Part shown: piece after piece, positions 33,127-41,986 of the stretch | Numbering within the stretch: position 1 is the first letter of the stretch | Layout: every line of letters starts with the position of its first letter | Origin: Pasteurellaceae bacterium Orientalotternb1 | GTDB taxonomy: Bacteria; Pseudomonadota; Gammaproteobacteria; Enterobacterales; Pasteurellaceae | Reading direction: 5' to 3' | NCBI GenBank assembly: GCA_011455275.1 | Contig: CP015028.1 | Location: forward strand, 1,772,911-1,836,910 | DNA: 64,000 nt | Translations under genes and position numbers: made by a program | The notes under the pieces: generated by a model | What the model saw: only the letters and a program-made list of their open reading frames with translations | Database searches by the model: none | What the model was told of the DNA's origin: nothing

Positions 33127-33132
33127 CCGCTT
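33101..33132. repeat. 32-base direct repeat, left copy (contains inverted uptake signal)
   Basis: Identical to 35913-35944. Begins ATTTGCAAAATTTTTCTCGG and ends GTGACCGCTT. The two copies flank the TonB-receptor gene exactly. Confidence 0.85.
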
Positions 33133-33233
33133 ATCGCAGCACGTGCGATCCGTTTTTCCCCAATGTTTTACTAAAAAGTAATCAAAACCATAATTTTTAT
33201 ATGGAATTGTTGCAATAATGGTGATTTTTCTCT

Positions 33234-33272
33234 ATGTTATATAGCCATTTTTATTTTATGGTTATTTATAAC
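33234..33272 (+). promoter_or_regulatory. Possible operator upstream of znuD-like gene
   Basis: ATGTTATATAG (33234-33244) and the dyad GTTATTTATAAC (33261-33272) resemble parts of gamma-proteobacterial Zur operators (AATGTTATANTATAACATT), but neither is a full match. The dyad abuts the ribosome-binding site AGGAGG (33274-33279). Confidence 0.35.
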
Positions 33273-33286
33273 AGGAGGCTTTAAGA

Positions 33287-35911
33287 GTGAAAAAACAGCA
33301 AAAATGGGTTCCCGCACTGCTGCTATTAAGTGGTGCAGCGGTTGCAGAAGAACAAGTCGCACAGCTTGATGAAATTTCAGTCGTGGCAACAACACCTGAA
33401 TTAGCAGGTTCTGCGGTTGGGTTATACCAAAAAATTAGCGACAATGTGGTGCAAAAAGAACGCTTACAGAAACAATCTGCTACATTAGGTAATGCATTAT
33501 CTGGTGAACTTGGTGTACACAGTAACCCATTTGGAGGCGGTTCTAGTGCACCGATTATTCGCGGGCAAGAAGGAGTTCGAATAAAGATTTTACAGAATGG
33601 CTTAGACGTGGTGGATATGTCCACGATCTCACCCGATCACGCTATTGCTGCGGATTCTCTTCTTGCTCAGCAGATCGAATTAGTACGAGGAGTATCGACA
33701 CTACGCTACTCTACTAGCTCCCCCGCTGGTGTATTGAATGTCGTGGATAATCGTATTCCAACACGTTTACCTGAAAATCAACTGGAAGGGGAATTAAACT
33801 CGCGTTTTGATACGGCAAGTAAAGAAAAAGTCGCCACATTAGGAATTACCACTAAGCTGAGTGATCATTTAGCTCTTCGCTTGGAAGGCTTGACACGCCA
33901 TTCAGATAACTATCACGTTCCCGAATTTAATGTGGGTGAAAAATTAAAATATGTACCTGATACCTATAATAAATCAAAAGTCGGGACAATTGGGCTATCG
34001 TGGATTGGAGAAAAAGGCTTTTTTGGTGTCGCCTATAATCAACGTAAAGATAAATATGGCCTACCTGGACATAATCACAAGTTTGATCACTGCCAAGGGC
34101 ACATTATTGAAACACGACAACATTCCCTCATTCCACGGAACTATTTGGTACCTTATCCACACCTAGCGGAAGATGCCGACATCATCGCTTTCCCACATTT
34201 TGACAGTTGCTCATCTGATCATGATATGGATCCCTCCCACAGTCATGAACATCCCTATGGACAAGATCACGTTCATAGCCCACACGAAATTGGGCCTTGG
34301 GTACAACTTAAATCAGAACGGTTTGATTTACATAGCGAAATAAAAACGCAATTCTGGGGTATTGACAAAATTCGTACCAGTTTTTCTCACGCTAATTATC
34401 GCCACAAAGAGTTGGATTCAGGTAAAGCGGGCATTTCACGTTTTGATACTGAATATTGGAAAGAAAAACAACGTAAGATTGCCTTAAAAAATGCGGGAAA
34501 AGCGGCTGGTATTTTCAGAAATCGTGGTTATAACGGAAAATTAGAATTGGTTCATCTCCCCGTAGGTAATCTTACAGGTACTTGGGGAGCCCAATACAGT
34601 GAATATAAAACCAGTGTGGAATCCACTTATAATCAAGGTATTAGCCATCGTTATCCACTCGTTCCTAATACAAATCAAATAGTTAGCCTGTTTGGTGTAG
34701 AAAATTACATCATTGGTGATTTTATTTTTGAATTAGGTGCACGGTTCGACAAACAACGGATTCCTGTAGACTATGATCCGTATTGGCTAGATGTGTATGT
34801 AAAAGAAGGAGATGCCAAGCCCGATCTCTCTACCTACAAACAACGGGCATTTTCCTACGCAGGTTCAAGTGAGTGGTTATTCCATCCTAACTACCGTTTA
34901 AGTTTTACTGCCTCTCATAATGAACGTTTACCGACACCAATGGAGCTTTATTACCAAGGAAAACACTTAGCCACTAATTCTTTTGAATACGGAAATAAGC
35001 ATTTACGTAAAGAGCAATCTAACAACCTCGAACTTGCTTTAGCCTATGACAGCGATCACTGGAGCTACCGTATCAGCGGCTACCAAAATCGCTTTAAAAA
35101 CTATATCTATAACGAGGACTTATTCCGAGAAGGTAATTTGTTTATGCGGCGTTATACCCAAGCTGAAGCAAAATTCCACGGACTGGAAGGTGAGATCAGT
35201 TTCAAACCAACCCCGCAATATCAAGTGACGGTATTCGGCGATTATGTGCGTGGAAAGCTCTTCAACTTACCTCCGAAATACCGCCAAACCCTCTACGATT
35301 ACTATATTGGTGTTGATGAAGATAATTTCTTAACCATTGAAACAGAACCGAAAGGCGAGGCCATCGTGAAAAATCCCGATCGGAATGCCCCTCGAGTCCC
35401 ACCAGCTCGATTAGGTCTACGCTTTAACGGGCAATTTACGGATCATTTATCGGGATTTCTTGAATACACCTATGCATTTCCACAACGTAAAACGGCTGTC
35501 TCATTGTCTGTTCGAGAACCGAAATTAATCAAAATGAGTGATTTGGATGAAGACGAAATCAATGAGTTGCTCGAAGGCGTTGATTATCAGAAATACAATA
35601 GAAAAAATGTCGATCTAAGCGATGATCTGCTTCGAGAAGAATTTGAAGACACCTTAAAACGTATTCGCTTAGCTGAAAAAAATGCCCAGATCCCACTGCA
35701 CAAAAAGGAAATTCGTGAAGATGCAAGCAAAGGCTATCATTTACTCAATTTAGGGGTCACTTACCAACGTCACTGGAAAGAGATGGATTACTCCGTTAGC
35801 CTTAGTGCCAATAATATTTTGAACCAAAAAATTTATACGCACACTTCGTTCTTGCCTTACGTTCCACAAATTGGACGCAACTTCGTGCTGGGGCTAGGGG
35901 TAAAATTCTAG
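33287..35911 (+). CDS. znuD: ZnuD-like TonB-dependent outer-membrane receptor (zinc)
   Basis: 874 residues starting at GTG 33287, with AGGAGG eight bases upstream. Signal peptide of about 20 residues (ALLLLSGAAVAEE), TonB-box region (LDEISVVAT), plug domain (about 45-160, IIRGQEGVRIKILQNG), then a beta barrel ending in Phe (GLGVKF). An extracellular loop at about residues 262-340 is exceptionally rich in His and Asp (SHSHEHPYGQDHVHSPHE), with two nearby Cys (DHCQGH, DSCSSDH). This is typical of the zinc-capturing loop of neisserial ZnuD. The substrate is inferred from this loop; haem remains possible. It is longer than neisserial ZnuD (about 758). Confidence 0.85.
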   Translation: MKKQQKWVPALLLLSGAAVAEEQVAQLDEISVVATTPELAGSAVGLYQKISDNVVQKERLQKQSATLGNALSGELGVHSNPFGGGSSAPIIRGQEGVRIKILQNGLDVVDMSTISPDHAIAADSLLAQQIELVRGVSTLRYSTSSPAGVLNVVDNRIPTRLPENQLEGELNSRFDTASKEKVATLGITTKLSDHLALRLEGLTRHSDNYHVPEFNVGEKLKYVPDTYNKSKVGTIGLSWIGEKGFFGVAYNQRKDKYGLPGHNHKFDHCQGHIIETRQHSLIPRNYLVPYPHLAEDADIIAFPHFDSCSSDHDMDPSHSHEHPYGQDHVHSPHEIGPWVQLKSERFDLHSEIKTQFWGIDKIRTSFSHANYRHKELDSGKAGISRFDTEYWKEKQRKIALKNAGKAAGIFRNRGYNGKLELVHLPVGNLTGTWGAQYSEYKTSVESTYNQGISHRYPLVPNTNQIVSLFGVENYIIGDFIFELGARFDKQRIPVDYDPYWLDVYVKEGDAKPDLSTYKQRAFSYAGSSEWLFHPNYRLSFTASHNERLPTPMELYYQGKHLATNSFEYGNKHLRKEQSNNLELALAYDSDHWSYRISGYQNRFKNYIYNEDLFREGNLFMRRYTQAEAKFHGLEGEISFKPTPQYQVTVFGDYVRGKLFNLPPKYRQTLYDYYIGVDEDNFLTIETEPKGEAIVKNPDRNAPRVPPARLGLRFNGQFTDHLSGFLEYTYAFPQRKTAVSLSVREPKLIKMSDLDEDEINELLEGVDYQKYNRKNVDLSDDLLREEFEDTLKRIRLAEKNAQIPLHKKEIREDASKGYHLLNLGVTYQRHWKEMDYSVSLSANNILNQKIYTHTSFLPYVPQIGRNFVLGLGVKF

Positions 35912-35912
35912 T

Positions 35913-35944
35913 ATTTGCAAAATTTTTCTCGGAAGTGACCGCTT
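35913..35944. repeat. 32-base direct repeat, right copy
   Basis: Identical to 33101-33132. Overlaps the terminator hairpin that follows the receptor gene. Confidence 0.85.
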
Positions 35945-35968
35945 GTTACCACACAAGCGGTCAGTTTT
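35936..35968. terminator. Bidirectional terminator made of two opposed uptake signals
   Basis: TGACCGCTTGT (35936-35946) and ACAAGCGGTCA (35953-35963) form a perfect 11-base stem with loop TACCAC, followed by GTTTTC. It lies between convergent genes. Confidence 0.88.
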
Positions 35969-35978
35969 CATTCGATTT

Positions 35979-36599
35979 TTACCCTTTTTCCCAAAACTTG
36001 CCTTCAGGTTCCACGGAGACTGAAATTTTCTCGCCTTGGTAGTCAAACTCCAACTGATAGGCGTGCAGATACATTCGGTCAGACGGCTCTCCGCCATATA
36101 ACTCATCGCCTAAAATCGCACTACCTAAACTTCGCATTGCCACACGCAATTGATGGGTTTTACCTGTTTTCGGGAGCAACACAAATTTGCGTAAATTCGG
36201 TGCGAGAGAATGAGAGGTAAACTGCGTTATCGCAGGATTTTCACAGCTTTGGCACAACTTCCACGCCCCGTTGCGAGTGCGAGCCATATCGCCCACGATT
36301 CTGCCCTGCTTTTTCTTTGGTTTGCGGGTTGAAATCGCCCAGTAAGTTTTGTGGATTTGGTGCTGTTCAAACAGATGATAGAAGGTAGTTGCGGCGGTTT
36401 TATTCAACGCCAAAATCAACAGCCCTGATGTAAGTTTGTCTAGCCGATGTACTAGCCAAACTTGCTCAACACCAAGCTGATTTGCCATTTTCTCGGTTAA
36501 ACCGACCGCTTGCTCGTCCCGATGCACGCTCACTCCCACAGGTTTGTGGATAATCACAAAATCAGCGTGCCAGTAAATAATCGGAAATTCGTGTTCCAT
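35979..36599 (-). CDS. RluA-family RNA pseudouridine synthase
   Basis: 206 residues, single catalytic domain without an S4 domain. The catalytic Asp is in VHRLDKLTSGLLILAL (about residue 54), the KTHQLRVAM motif is near residue 148, and the N-terminal IIHKPVGVSVHRD matches RluA-type enzymes. It resembles the short Pasteurellaceae/Vibrio group typified by H. influenzae HI_0042. The target uridine is not known to me. The start is at MEHEFPIIYWHADF. Confidence 0.9.
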   Translation of the reverse strand: MEHEFPIIYWHADFVIIHKPVGVSVHRDEQAVGLTEKMANQLGVEQVWLVHRLDKLTSGLLILALNKTAATTFYHLFEQHQIHKTYWAISTRKPKKKQGRIVGDMARTRNGAWKLCQSCENPAITQFTSHSLAPNLRKFVLLPKTGKTHQLRVAMRSLGSAILGDELYGGEPSDRMYLHAYQLEFDYQGEKISVSVEPEGKFWEKG

Positions 36600-36646
36600 T
36601 TGTTATACTCTCGCCCTTCAAAAACCACATCATATAGGAAAGCAAA

Positions 36647-37270
36647 ATGGCATTACAGATTTATTTGATTCGGCACGGTCGAACCGAGTGGAATGAGAAA
36701 GGACTATTGCAAGGCTGGGGCGATTCGCCTTTGACGGAACAAGGCATTGTTGCGGCAAAGCGTACTGGCGAAGCCCTTGCCAATGTGCCGTTTGCGGCGT
36801 GCTATTCAAGTTTACTAAAACGGGCAAAAGATACTGCTAACTATATTCTCGGTAGTCGAGACATTCCCCATTTTCATCACCAAGGCTTAAACGAACTCAA
36901 TTTCGGCAGTTGGGAAGGCATGGCAATTAGTGAACTTGCCGATCACCCTGAATATCAGCAATTACGCGACCATCCCAAAGCCTACCAAGCCATTGAAAGC
37001 CAAGGGGAAACGGTGGAGCAATTTTATCATCGGGTCAAAAATGCTTTTTGGGAAATCGCCAAGTGCCACCAACAAGATGGGCAAATTCTGATTGTCGCCC
37101 ACGGTTTAACCCTAACTTTGCTAACCGCCATTCTAAACGGCGTGGAATGGCACGAATTCCGCAATCCTGAAAAGCACGCTTTTGTCTCTAATACCTCAAT
37201 CAACATTGTCGAAGTGGAAAATAGCACGGCGAAATTGGTGGAATTGAATAATCGGACACATTTGGAGTAA
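36647..37270 (+). CDS. Histidine phosphatase (phosphoglycerate mutase-like, GpmB/CobC type)
   Basis: 207 residues. Catalytic RHGRTEWN with Arg9 and His10, the second catalytic His in VAHGLTL (about residue 150), and the acid in LNELNFGSWEG (about 85). Belongs to the histidine phosphatase superfamily. Despite names such as phosphoglycerate mutase, a phosphatase of small phosphorylated metabolites is as likely. AGGAAAGC before the ATG. Divergent from the pseudouridine synthase gene. Confidence 0.88.
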   Translation: MALQIYLIRHGRTEWNEKGLLQGWGDSPLTEQGIVAAKRTGEALANVPFAACYSSLLKRAKDTANYILGSRDIPHFHHQGLNELNFGSWEGMAISELADHPEYQQLRDHPKAYQAIESQGETVEQFYHRVKNAFWEIAKCHQQDGQILIVAHGLTLTLLTAILNGVEWHEFRNPEKHAFVSNTSINIVEVENSTAKLVELNNRTHLE

Positions 37271-37323
37271 TTTGCAAAATTTTGCGAGAAACTGACCGCT
37301 TGTTTGCGTTCTCTCGCAATCCT

Positions 37324-37441
37324 GTAGGGTGGGTCTTGACCCACCATAACAAGCGAAAATTTTTCATAATATTTAAATCCCCCCGACCTTCTCTTTATCA
37401 AAGGGGAATTTTATGTTTTGGTGGGGCAAGCCCCACCCTAC
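37324..37441. repeat. GTAGGGTGGG inverted repeat, copy 2
   Basis: Arms at 37324-37345 (beginning GTAGGGTGGGTCTTGACC) and 37420-37441 (ending GCAAGCCCCACCCTAC), complementary at nearly all of 22 bases. The spacer of about 74 bases holds CCCC/GGGG-containing sequence. Lies downstream of the histidine phosphatase gene. Confidence 0.78.
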
Positions 37442-37496
37442 AAGTTACCTCGATTTTGCATTCGTAGGAGAGCATTTTCGATTTGCAAAAATTCAG

Positions 37497-37526
37497 CAAA
37501 AAAATCCCCCTTTGGAAAGGGGGATT
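37497..37526 (-). terminator. Terminator of glyA
   Basis: AATCCCCCTTT (37503-37513) pairs with AAAGGGGGATT (37516-37526). On the minus strand the stem is followed by a run of T. Confidence 0.85.
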
Positions 37527-37549
37527 GATGAGATTTAAAGATGATTCAA

Positions 37550-38812
37550 TTATGGATAAACTGGCAAGCGTTTGCAGATTTCGAGCACTTTTGCTTTAGT
37601 CGCTTCAATCACAGCCGCTTCGTTGTCTTTGCCGATGCTATCTAACACATCGCACATCCAACCTGCCAGTTCAGTAACTTCCGCTTCTTTGAAACCACGG
37701 CGAGTAACCGATGGCGTGCCGACACGAATACCTGAAGTGATGAACGGTTTTTGTGGATCGTTTGGCACCGCATTTTTGTTTACGGTGATGTTCGCTTTCC
37801 CAAGGGCAGCATCTGCCGCTTTACCCGTTAAGCCGTGGCTGACTAAATCCACTAAGAACAAGTGGTTTTCTGTACCGTTTGACACCACGTTGTAGCCACG
37901 TTGTTTAAACACTTCAACCATTGCTTTAGCATTTTTGATCACTTGTTTTTGATACTCTTTATACTCTGGTTCAAGGGCTTCTTTAAAGCAGACTGCTTTC
38001 GCTGCGATCACGTGCACTAATGGACCACCTTGGTTTGCTGGGAACACGGAGCTTTGCAGTTTTTTGTAGAGTTCTTCATCTTTCGCACTGGAAAGAATTA
38101 AACCGCCACGTGGACCACCTAAAGTTTTGTGAGTGGTGGTGGTTACAACGTGAGCGTGTGGAAGTGGGCTTGGGTAAACCCCTGCGGCAATTAAACCTGC
38201 AACGTGTGCCATATCTACAAATAAATACGCGCCTACTTCATCAGCGATTTCACGCATTTTCGCCCAATCCACCACTTGTGAATAGGCAGAAAAACCGCCA
38301 ACAATCATTTTTGGTTTCACTTCGTGAGCTTGTTTGCGTAACGCATCGTAATCGATCACGCCCTCTGCGGTAATGCCGTATTGGGCTGCCTCGTAGATTT
38401 TACCCGAGAAGCTCACTGACGCACCGTGAGTTAAGTGACCGCCGTGTGCCAAGCTCATACCTAAAATTTTATCGTGCGGCTCAAGTAATGCACCGTAAAC
38501 CGCTGCATTCGCTTGTGAGCCTGAGTGTGGTTGCACGTTGACATAATCGGCACCAAATAATTCTTTTGCACGATCAATCGCTAATTGCTCCACAATGTCG
38601 GCATATTCACAACCGCCGTAATAACGTTTGCCTGGGTAGCCTTCTGCGTATTTATTAGTAAATTGTGAACCTTGGGCTTCCATCACGCGCGGGCTGGCGT
38701 AGTTTTCTGAAGCGATCAATTCGATATGCTCTTCTTGACGACGATTTTCGTCTTGGATCGCTTGCCATAACACGGGATCGTAATCTGCGATATTCATATC
38801 ACGTCTTAACAT
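37550..38812 (-). CDS. glyA: Serine hydroxymethyltransferase
   Basis: 420 residues (E. coli 417). PLP enzyme interconverting serine and glycine with transfer of the one-carbon unit to tetrahydrofolate. PLP-Lys in [14 protein letters not shown] (about residue 231). N terminus [16 protein letters not shown] matches the enteric start MLKREMNIADYD, so the first ATG is kept. AGGAGTACCCC lies upstream. Single-gene unit with its own terminator. Confidence 0.98.
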   Translation of the reverse strand: MLRRDMNIADYDPVLWQAIQDENRRQEEHIELIASENYASPRVMEAQGSQFTNKYAEGYPGKRYYGGCEYADIVEQLAIDRAKELFGADYVNVQPHSGSQANAAVYGALLEPHDKILGMSLAHGGHLTHGASVSFSGKIYEAAQYGITAEGVIDYDALRKQAHEVKPKMIVGGFSAYSQVVDWAKMREIADEVGAYLFVDMAHVAGLIAAGVYPSPLPHAHVVTTTTHKTLGGPRGGLILSSAKDEELYKKLQSSVFPANQGGPLVHVIAAKAVCFKEALEPEYKEYQKQVIKNAKAMVEVFKQRGYNVVSNGTENHLFLVDLVSHGLTGKAADAALGKANITVNKNAVPNDPQKPFITSGIRVGTPSVTRRGFKEAEVTELAGWMCDVLDSIGKDNEAAVIEATKAKVLEICKRLPVYP

Positions 38813-38930
38813 TGGGGTACTCCTATTAAATCGTTTAAGTAATCGTTTGCGTAAGTGAAAGACCGTGCCATTCTACGCATTTTTGTGGAAGCACGATAGT
38901 ATTTTTTAACAAAAATTTAAAGTGAACCGC

Positions 38931-38984
38931 AAGCGATCAGTTCCGAACAAAAATTTGCAAATTTCTTACTGGAACTGACCGCTT
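38931..38984. repeat. Inverted uptake-signal pair (glyA upstream / membrane protein downstream)
   Basis: AAGCGATCAGTTCC (38931-38944) faces GGAACTGACCGCTT (38971-38984), 13 of 14 complementary. It may terminate the minus-strand membrane protein gene. The left copy carries one core mismatch (GATC for GGTC). Confidence 0.65.
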
Positions 38985-39012
38985 GTAGCTCGCTCTTACG
39001 TAGAAATCTTGC

Positions 39013-39462
39013 TTAGAAAAGACGGCTCACAAGCAAACCCACGACAAATCCGCCCACCAAGGTAAATACTACGCTCAACATAAAAGCTCGTTTTGCCGTT
39101 TTAACAAAAAATGGCGGTTTAGCAAATGCGGGATACAGCGCGACGAAAAATGCTCCAATCGCCCAAAAGAGATAGATAAACAGGAGCCAGCCGCCCGTAT
39201 CATCGACTAGCCACAAGGTCATCATTAAACCAAAGGAAGCGACTACCCCGCCAAGCACGGCAGCACTACGTACAAAGACATAAGGCAGCCAAGATAAGAT
39301 AAAGGGGCTCAATACCATAAGCGAATTTTCAAGGGTATAACGTAGACGCTCCGCAACAGCCATCTCATCTGGCCATACGGAATAATTCGAGGCAACCGCA
39401 AGCACGGTTGTCATCAATGTTGTGACGATTGCCACCATCGTTGCCCATTGTTTTTCAGTCAT
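39013..39462 (-). CDS. Hypothetical multi-pass inner-membrane protein
   Basis: 149 residues and not recognised. About five hydrophobic helices (6-26, 43-63, 67-86, 91-111, 126-147) with a short polar loop after the first and a basic loop (AKPPFFVKTAKR) before the last. GGAGAGCAAA precedes the ATG, so it is probably translated. Lies 33 bases after argF on the same strand and may be cotranscribed with it. No catalytic motif is visible. Confidence 0.78.
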   Translation of the reverse strand: MTEKQWATMVAIVTTLMTTVLAVASNYSVWPDEMAVAERLRYTLENSLMVLSPFILSWLPYVFVRSAAVLGGVVASFGLMMTLWLVDDTGGWLLFIYLFWAIGAFFVALYPAFAKPPFFVKTAKRAFMLSVVFTLVGGFVVGLLVSRLF

Positions 39463-39494
39463 TTTGCTCTCCGTTTAGCTGAGTTGATGGAAAA

Positions 39495-40502
39495 TTATTC
39501 CCCAAGTGTCGCCACCATTACCGCTTTAATGGTATGCATTCGATTTTCGGCTTCATCAAAAACAATCGAGGCTTCGCTTTCAAACACGTCATCGGTAACT
39601 TCTAAACCGTTCATTCCGTATTTGGCAGCGATCTCTTTGCCGACGGTGGTCTGATCGTCGTGGAACGCTGGCAAACAGTGCATAAATTTGACCTTTGGAT
39701 TACCCGTGCGTTGCAGCAATTCCGCATTCACTTGATACGGCTTCATTAAATTGATACGTTCCTGCCACGCACTTTCGGGTTCACCCATTGACACCCAAAC
39801 GTCCGTATAGATGAAATCGACATCTTTCACACCTTCAGCAACGTTTTCAGTGCAAGTGATTTTCGCCCCACTCTTCGCTGCGGTTTCAGCAACTTCGTCT
39901 AACAAAGCCTGCTCTGGAAAGAACGCTTTCGGAGCAACCAAACGCAGCTCGACGCCCATTAACGCCGCCCCTTCCACAAACGAATTGCCCATATTATTGC
40001 GGGCATCGCCTAAATAAGCGAGTTTGATTTGGTTCAGCGGCTTGTCACTATGTTCGAGCATCGTCAAGAAATCCGCCAAAATTTGCGTGGGGTGAAATTC
40101 ATTCGTTAAACCGTTCCACACTGGCACGCCTGCATTGCTTGCCAAAATTTCAACCAATTCTTGCCCAAAGCCACGGTATTGAATGCCGTCATACATTCGT
40201 CCCAATACACGGGCGGTGTCTTTCATACTCTCTTTATGCCCAATTTGCGAACCGCTCGGCCCGATGTAGCTCACGTTCGCCCCTTGGTCAAATGCCCCCA
40301 CTTCAAAAGCACAACGGGTGCGGGTGGAATCTTTTTCAAAAATCAGGGCGATGTTTTTACCCTTCAGCGTCTGCACTTCTTTACCCGCTTTTTTATCCGC
40401 TTTTAATTTGGCGGACAAATCCAGCAGATATTGAATTTCCGCTGGGCTGAAATCCATTAAACGTAAAAAGTGGCGATGTTTAAGATTGATGGTGTTTGCC
40501 AT
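39495..40502 (-). CDS. argF: Ornithine carbamoyltransferase
   Basis: 335 residues (E. coli ArgF/ArgI 334). Carbamoyl-phosphate-binding STRTRCAFE (about 56-64), HPTQ (about 133-136) and ornithine-binding HCLPAFHD (about 272-279) are intact. It makes citrulline in arginine synthesis or runs backwards in arginine catabolism. The neighbours give no other arc or arg genes, so the direction cannot be decided here (H. influenzae calls its homologue arcB). AGAGGAATGG precedes the ATG. No clear ArgR box is seen. Confidence 0.95.
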   Translation of the reverse strand: MANTINLKHRHFLRLMDFSPAEIQYLLDLSAKLKADKKAGKEVQTLKGKNIALIFEKDSTRTRCAFEVGAFDQGANVSYIGPSGSQIGHKESMKDTARVLGRMYDGIQYRGFGQELVEILASNAGVPVWNGLTNEFHPTQILADFLTMLEHSDKPLNQIKLAYLGDARNNMGNSFVEGAALMGVELRLVAPKAFFPEQALLDEVAETAAKSGAKITCTENVAEGVKDVDFIYTDVWVSMGEPESAWQERINLMKPYQVNAELLQRTGNPKVKFMHCLPAFHDDQTTVGKEIAAKYGMNGLEVTDDVFESEASIVFDEAENRMHTIKAVMVATLGE

Positions 40503-40651
40503 AGTCCATTCCTCTTTGTTGTGTTTTAGGTGAAATAATGGAAGATTCTACTCAAATTCTGTCTTTTGTGGTATCTTTTCGCCCAATTTTCCTGAATAGA
40601 TCTGTTTGCAAGATTTCGTCAACAACCGACCGCTTGCATAAGGAGTAACTG

Positions 40652-41890
40652 ATGTCAAAACATCTGACCGAACAACGTTTTATTGATTTTCCCCTTTGCG
40701 ACCAAGTGTTAGCCGCATTGGACAGCAAAGGCTTTGAATTTTGCACCCCCATTCAAGCCAAAACCCTTCCGTTTACCCTTGCAGGACAAGACATCGCAGG
40801 GCAAGCTCAAACGGGAACGGGCAAAACCCTCGCTTTTTTGGTGGCGATGTTCCACCATCTTTATAAAAACCCTGTTCCAACCCAATCAAATCAGCCTCGT
40901 GCGTTAATTCTTGCCCCGACTCGTGAACTGGCGGTACAAATTGCATCTGATGCGTCGATCTTCTTAGATCACACCGAATTTAAACTCGCCCTTGCCTATG
41001 GTGGCGATGGCTACGATAAGCAATTAAAAGCGATTGAAAAAGGCGTGGACGTATTAGTCGGCACAACGGGGCGAGTGATTGATTATGTTAAACAAGGCAT
41101 TATCAATCTCGATAAAATTCAAGTAATCGTCCTTGATGAAGCGGACAGAATGTTTGATCTCGGGTTTATCAAAGATATTCGTTATTTAATGCGGAAATCA
41201 CCAAAGCCCGAACAACGTTTGACAATGCTTTTCTCTGCTACTCTTTCCCACCGTGTGCGGGAATTGGCATTTGAAGATATGCACAATGCGGAATATGTGG
41301 AAATTGAGCCGTTGCAACGCACGGGGCATCGCATTAAAGAAGAGCTTTTTTATCCCTCTAACGAAGACAAAATGGCATTGTTGCTCACCTTAATGGAAGA
41401 AGAATGGCCAGACCGTTGCATTGTGTTCGCCAATACCAAACACAAATGCGAAGAAATTTGGCACTATTTAAGTGCAGACGGGCATCGTGTCGGCTTGCTC
41501 ACGGGCGACATTCCGCAGAAAAAACGCTTGGCGTTGCTTGACAGTTTTACTCAAGGCAATTTGGATATTTTAGTCGCTACCGATGTTGCTGCTCGAGGTT
41601 TACACATTGCCGATGTGAGCCATGTTTTCAACTATGATTTGCCAGATGATCGTGAAGACTATGTTCACCGCATCGGGCGAACTGGGCGTGCGGGTGAAAG
41701 CGGTTCATCTATCAGCTTTGCCTGCGAACGTTATGCAATGAATTTGCCAGCCATCGAAGAATATATCGGGCATCAAATTCCTGTCAGCCAGTATGATAGC
41801 GAGGTATTGCTGCCGTTACCTAAACCGAATCGAAATAATAGTAATGGCAAACTGCGTTCGCCATATCACTCTCGCAAACGTAGCCGTTAA
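40652..41890 (+). CDS. rhlB: ATP-dependent RNA helicase RhlB
   Basis: 412 residues (E. coli 421). DEAD-box helicase that works with RNase E in the degradosome. Q motif FEFCTPIQ, motif I AQTGTGKT (about 52-59), motif II LDEAD, motif III SAT, motif [13 protein letters not shown] terminus [15 protein letters not shown] closely follows E. coli MSKTHLTEQKFSDFAL. The basic C-terminal tail (SRKRSR) is much reduced but present. AAGGAGTAAC precedes the ATG, with an uptake core (CGACCGCTTGC) just before it. Confidence 0.95.
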   Translation: MSKHLTEQRFIDFPLCDQVLAALDSKGFEFCTPIQAKTLPFTLAGQDIAGQAQTGTGKTLAFLVAMFHHLYKNPVPTQSNQPRALILAPTRELAVQIASDASIFLDHTEFKLALAYGGDGYDKQLKAIEKGVDVLVGTTGRVIDYVKQGIINLDKIQVIVLDEADRMFDLGFIKDIRYLMRKSPKPEQRLTMLFSATLSHRVRELAFEDMHNAEYVEIEPLQRTGHRIKEELFYPSNEDKMALLLTLMEEEWPDRCIVFANTKHKCEEIWHYLSADGHRVGLLTGDIPQKKRLALLDSFTQGNLDILVATDVAARGLHIADVSHVFNYDLPDDREDYVHRIGRTGRAGESGSSISFACERYAMNLPAIEEYIGHQIPVSQYDSEVLLPLPKPNRNNSNGKLRSPYHSRKRSR

Positions 41891-41986
41891 AATAGCGATA
41901 TGAATCAATACGTTATGGACTCCATTTTAAACCGAGAAATACGCTGTATTTTCAATAACCGCCTAAACAATCTATAAGGAAACACA

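Noticed and set aside
33234-33272. Confident Zur operator before the receptor gene
   Set aside because: Only partial similarity in two separate pieces; kept as a low-confidence feature.
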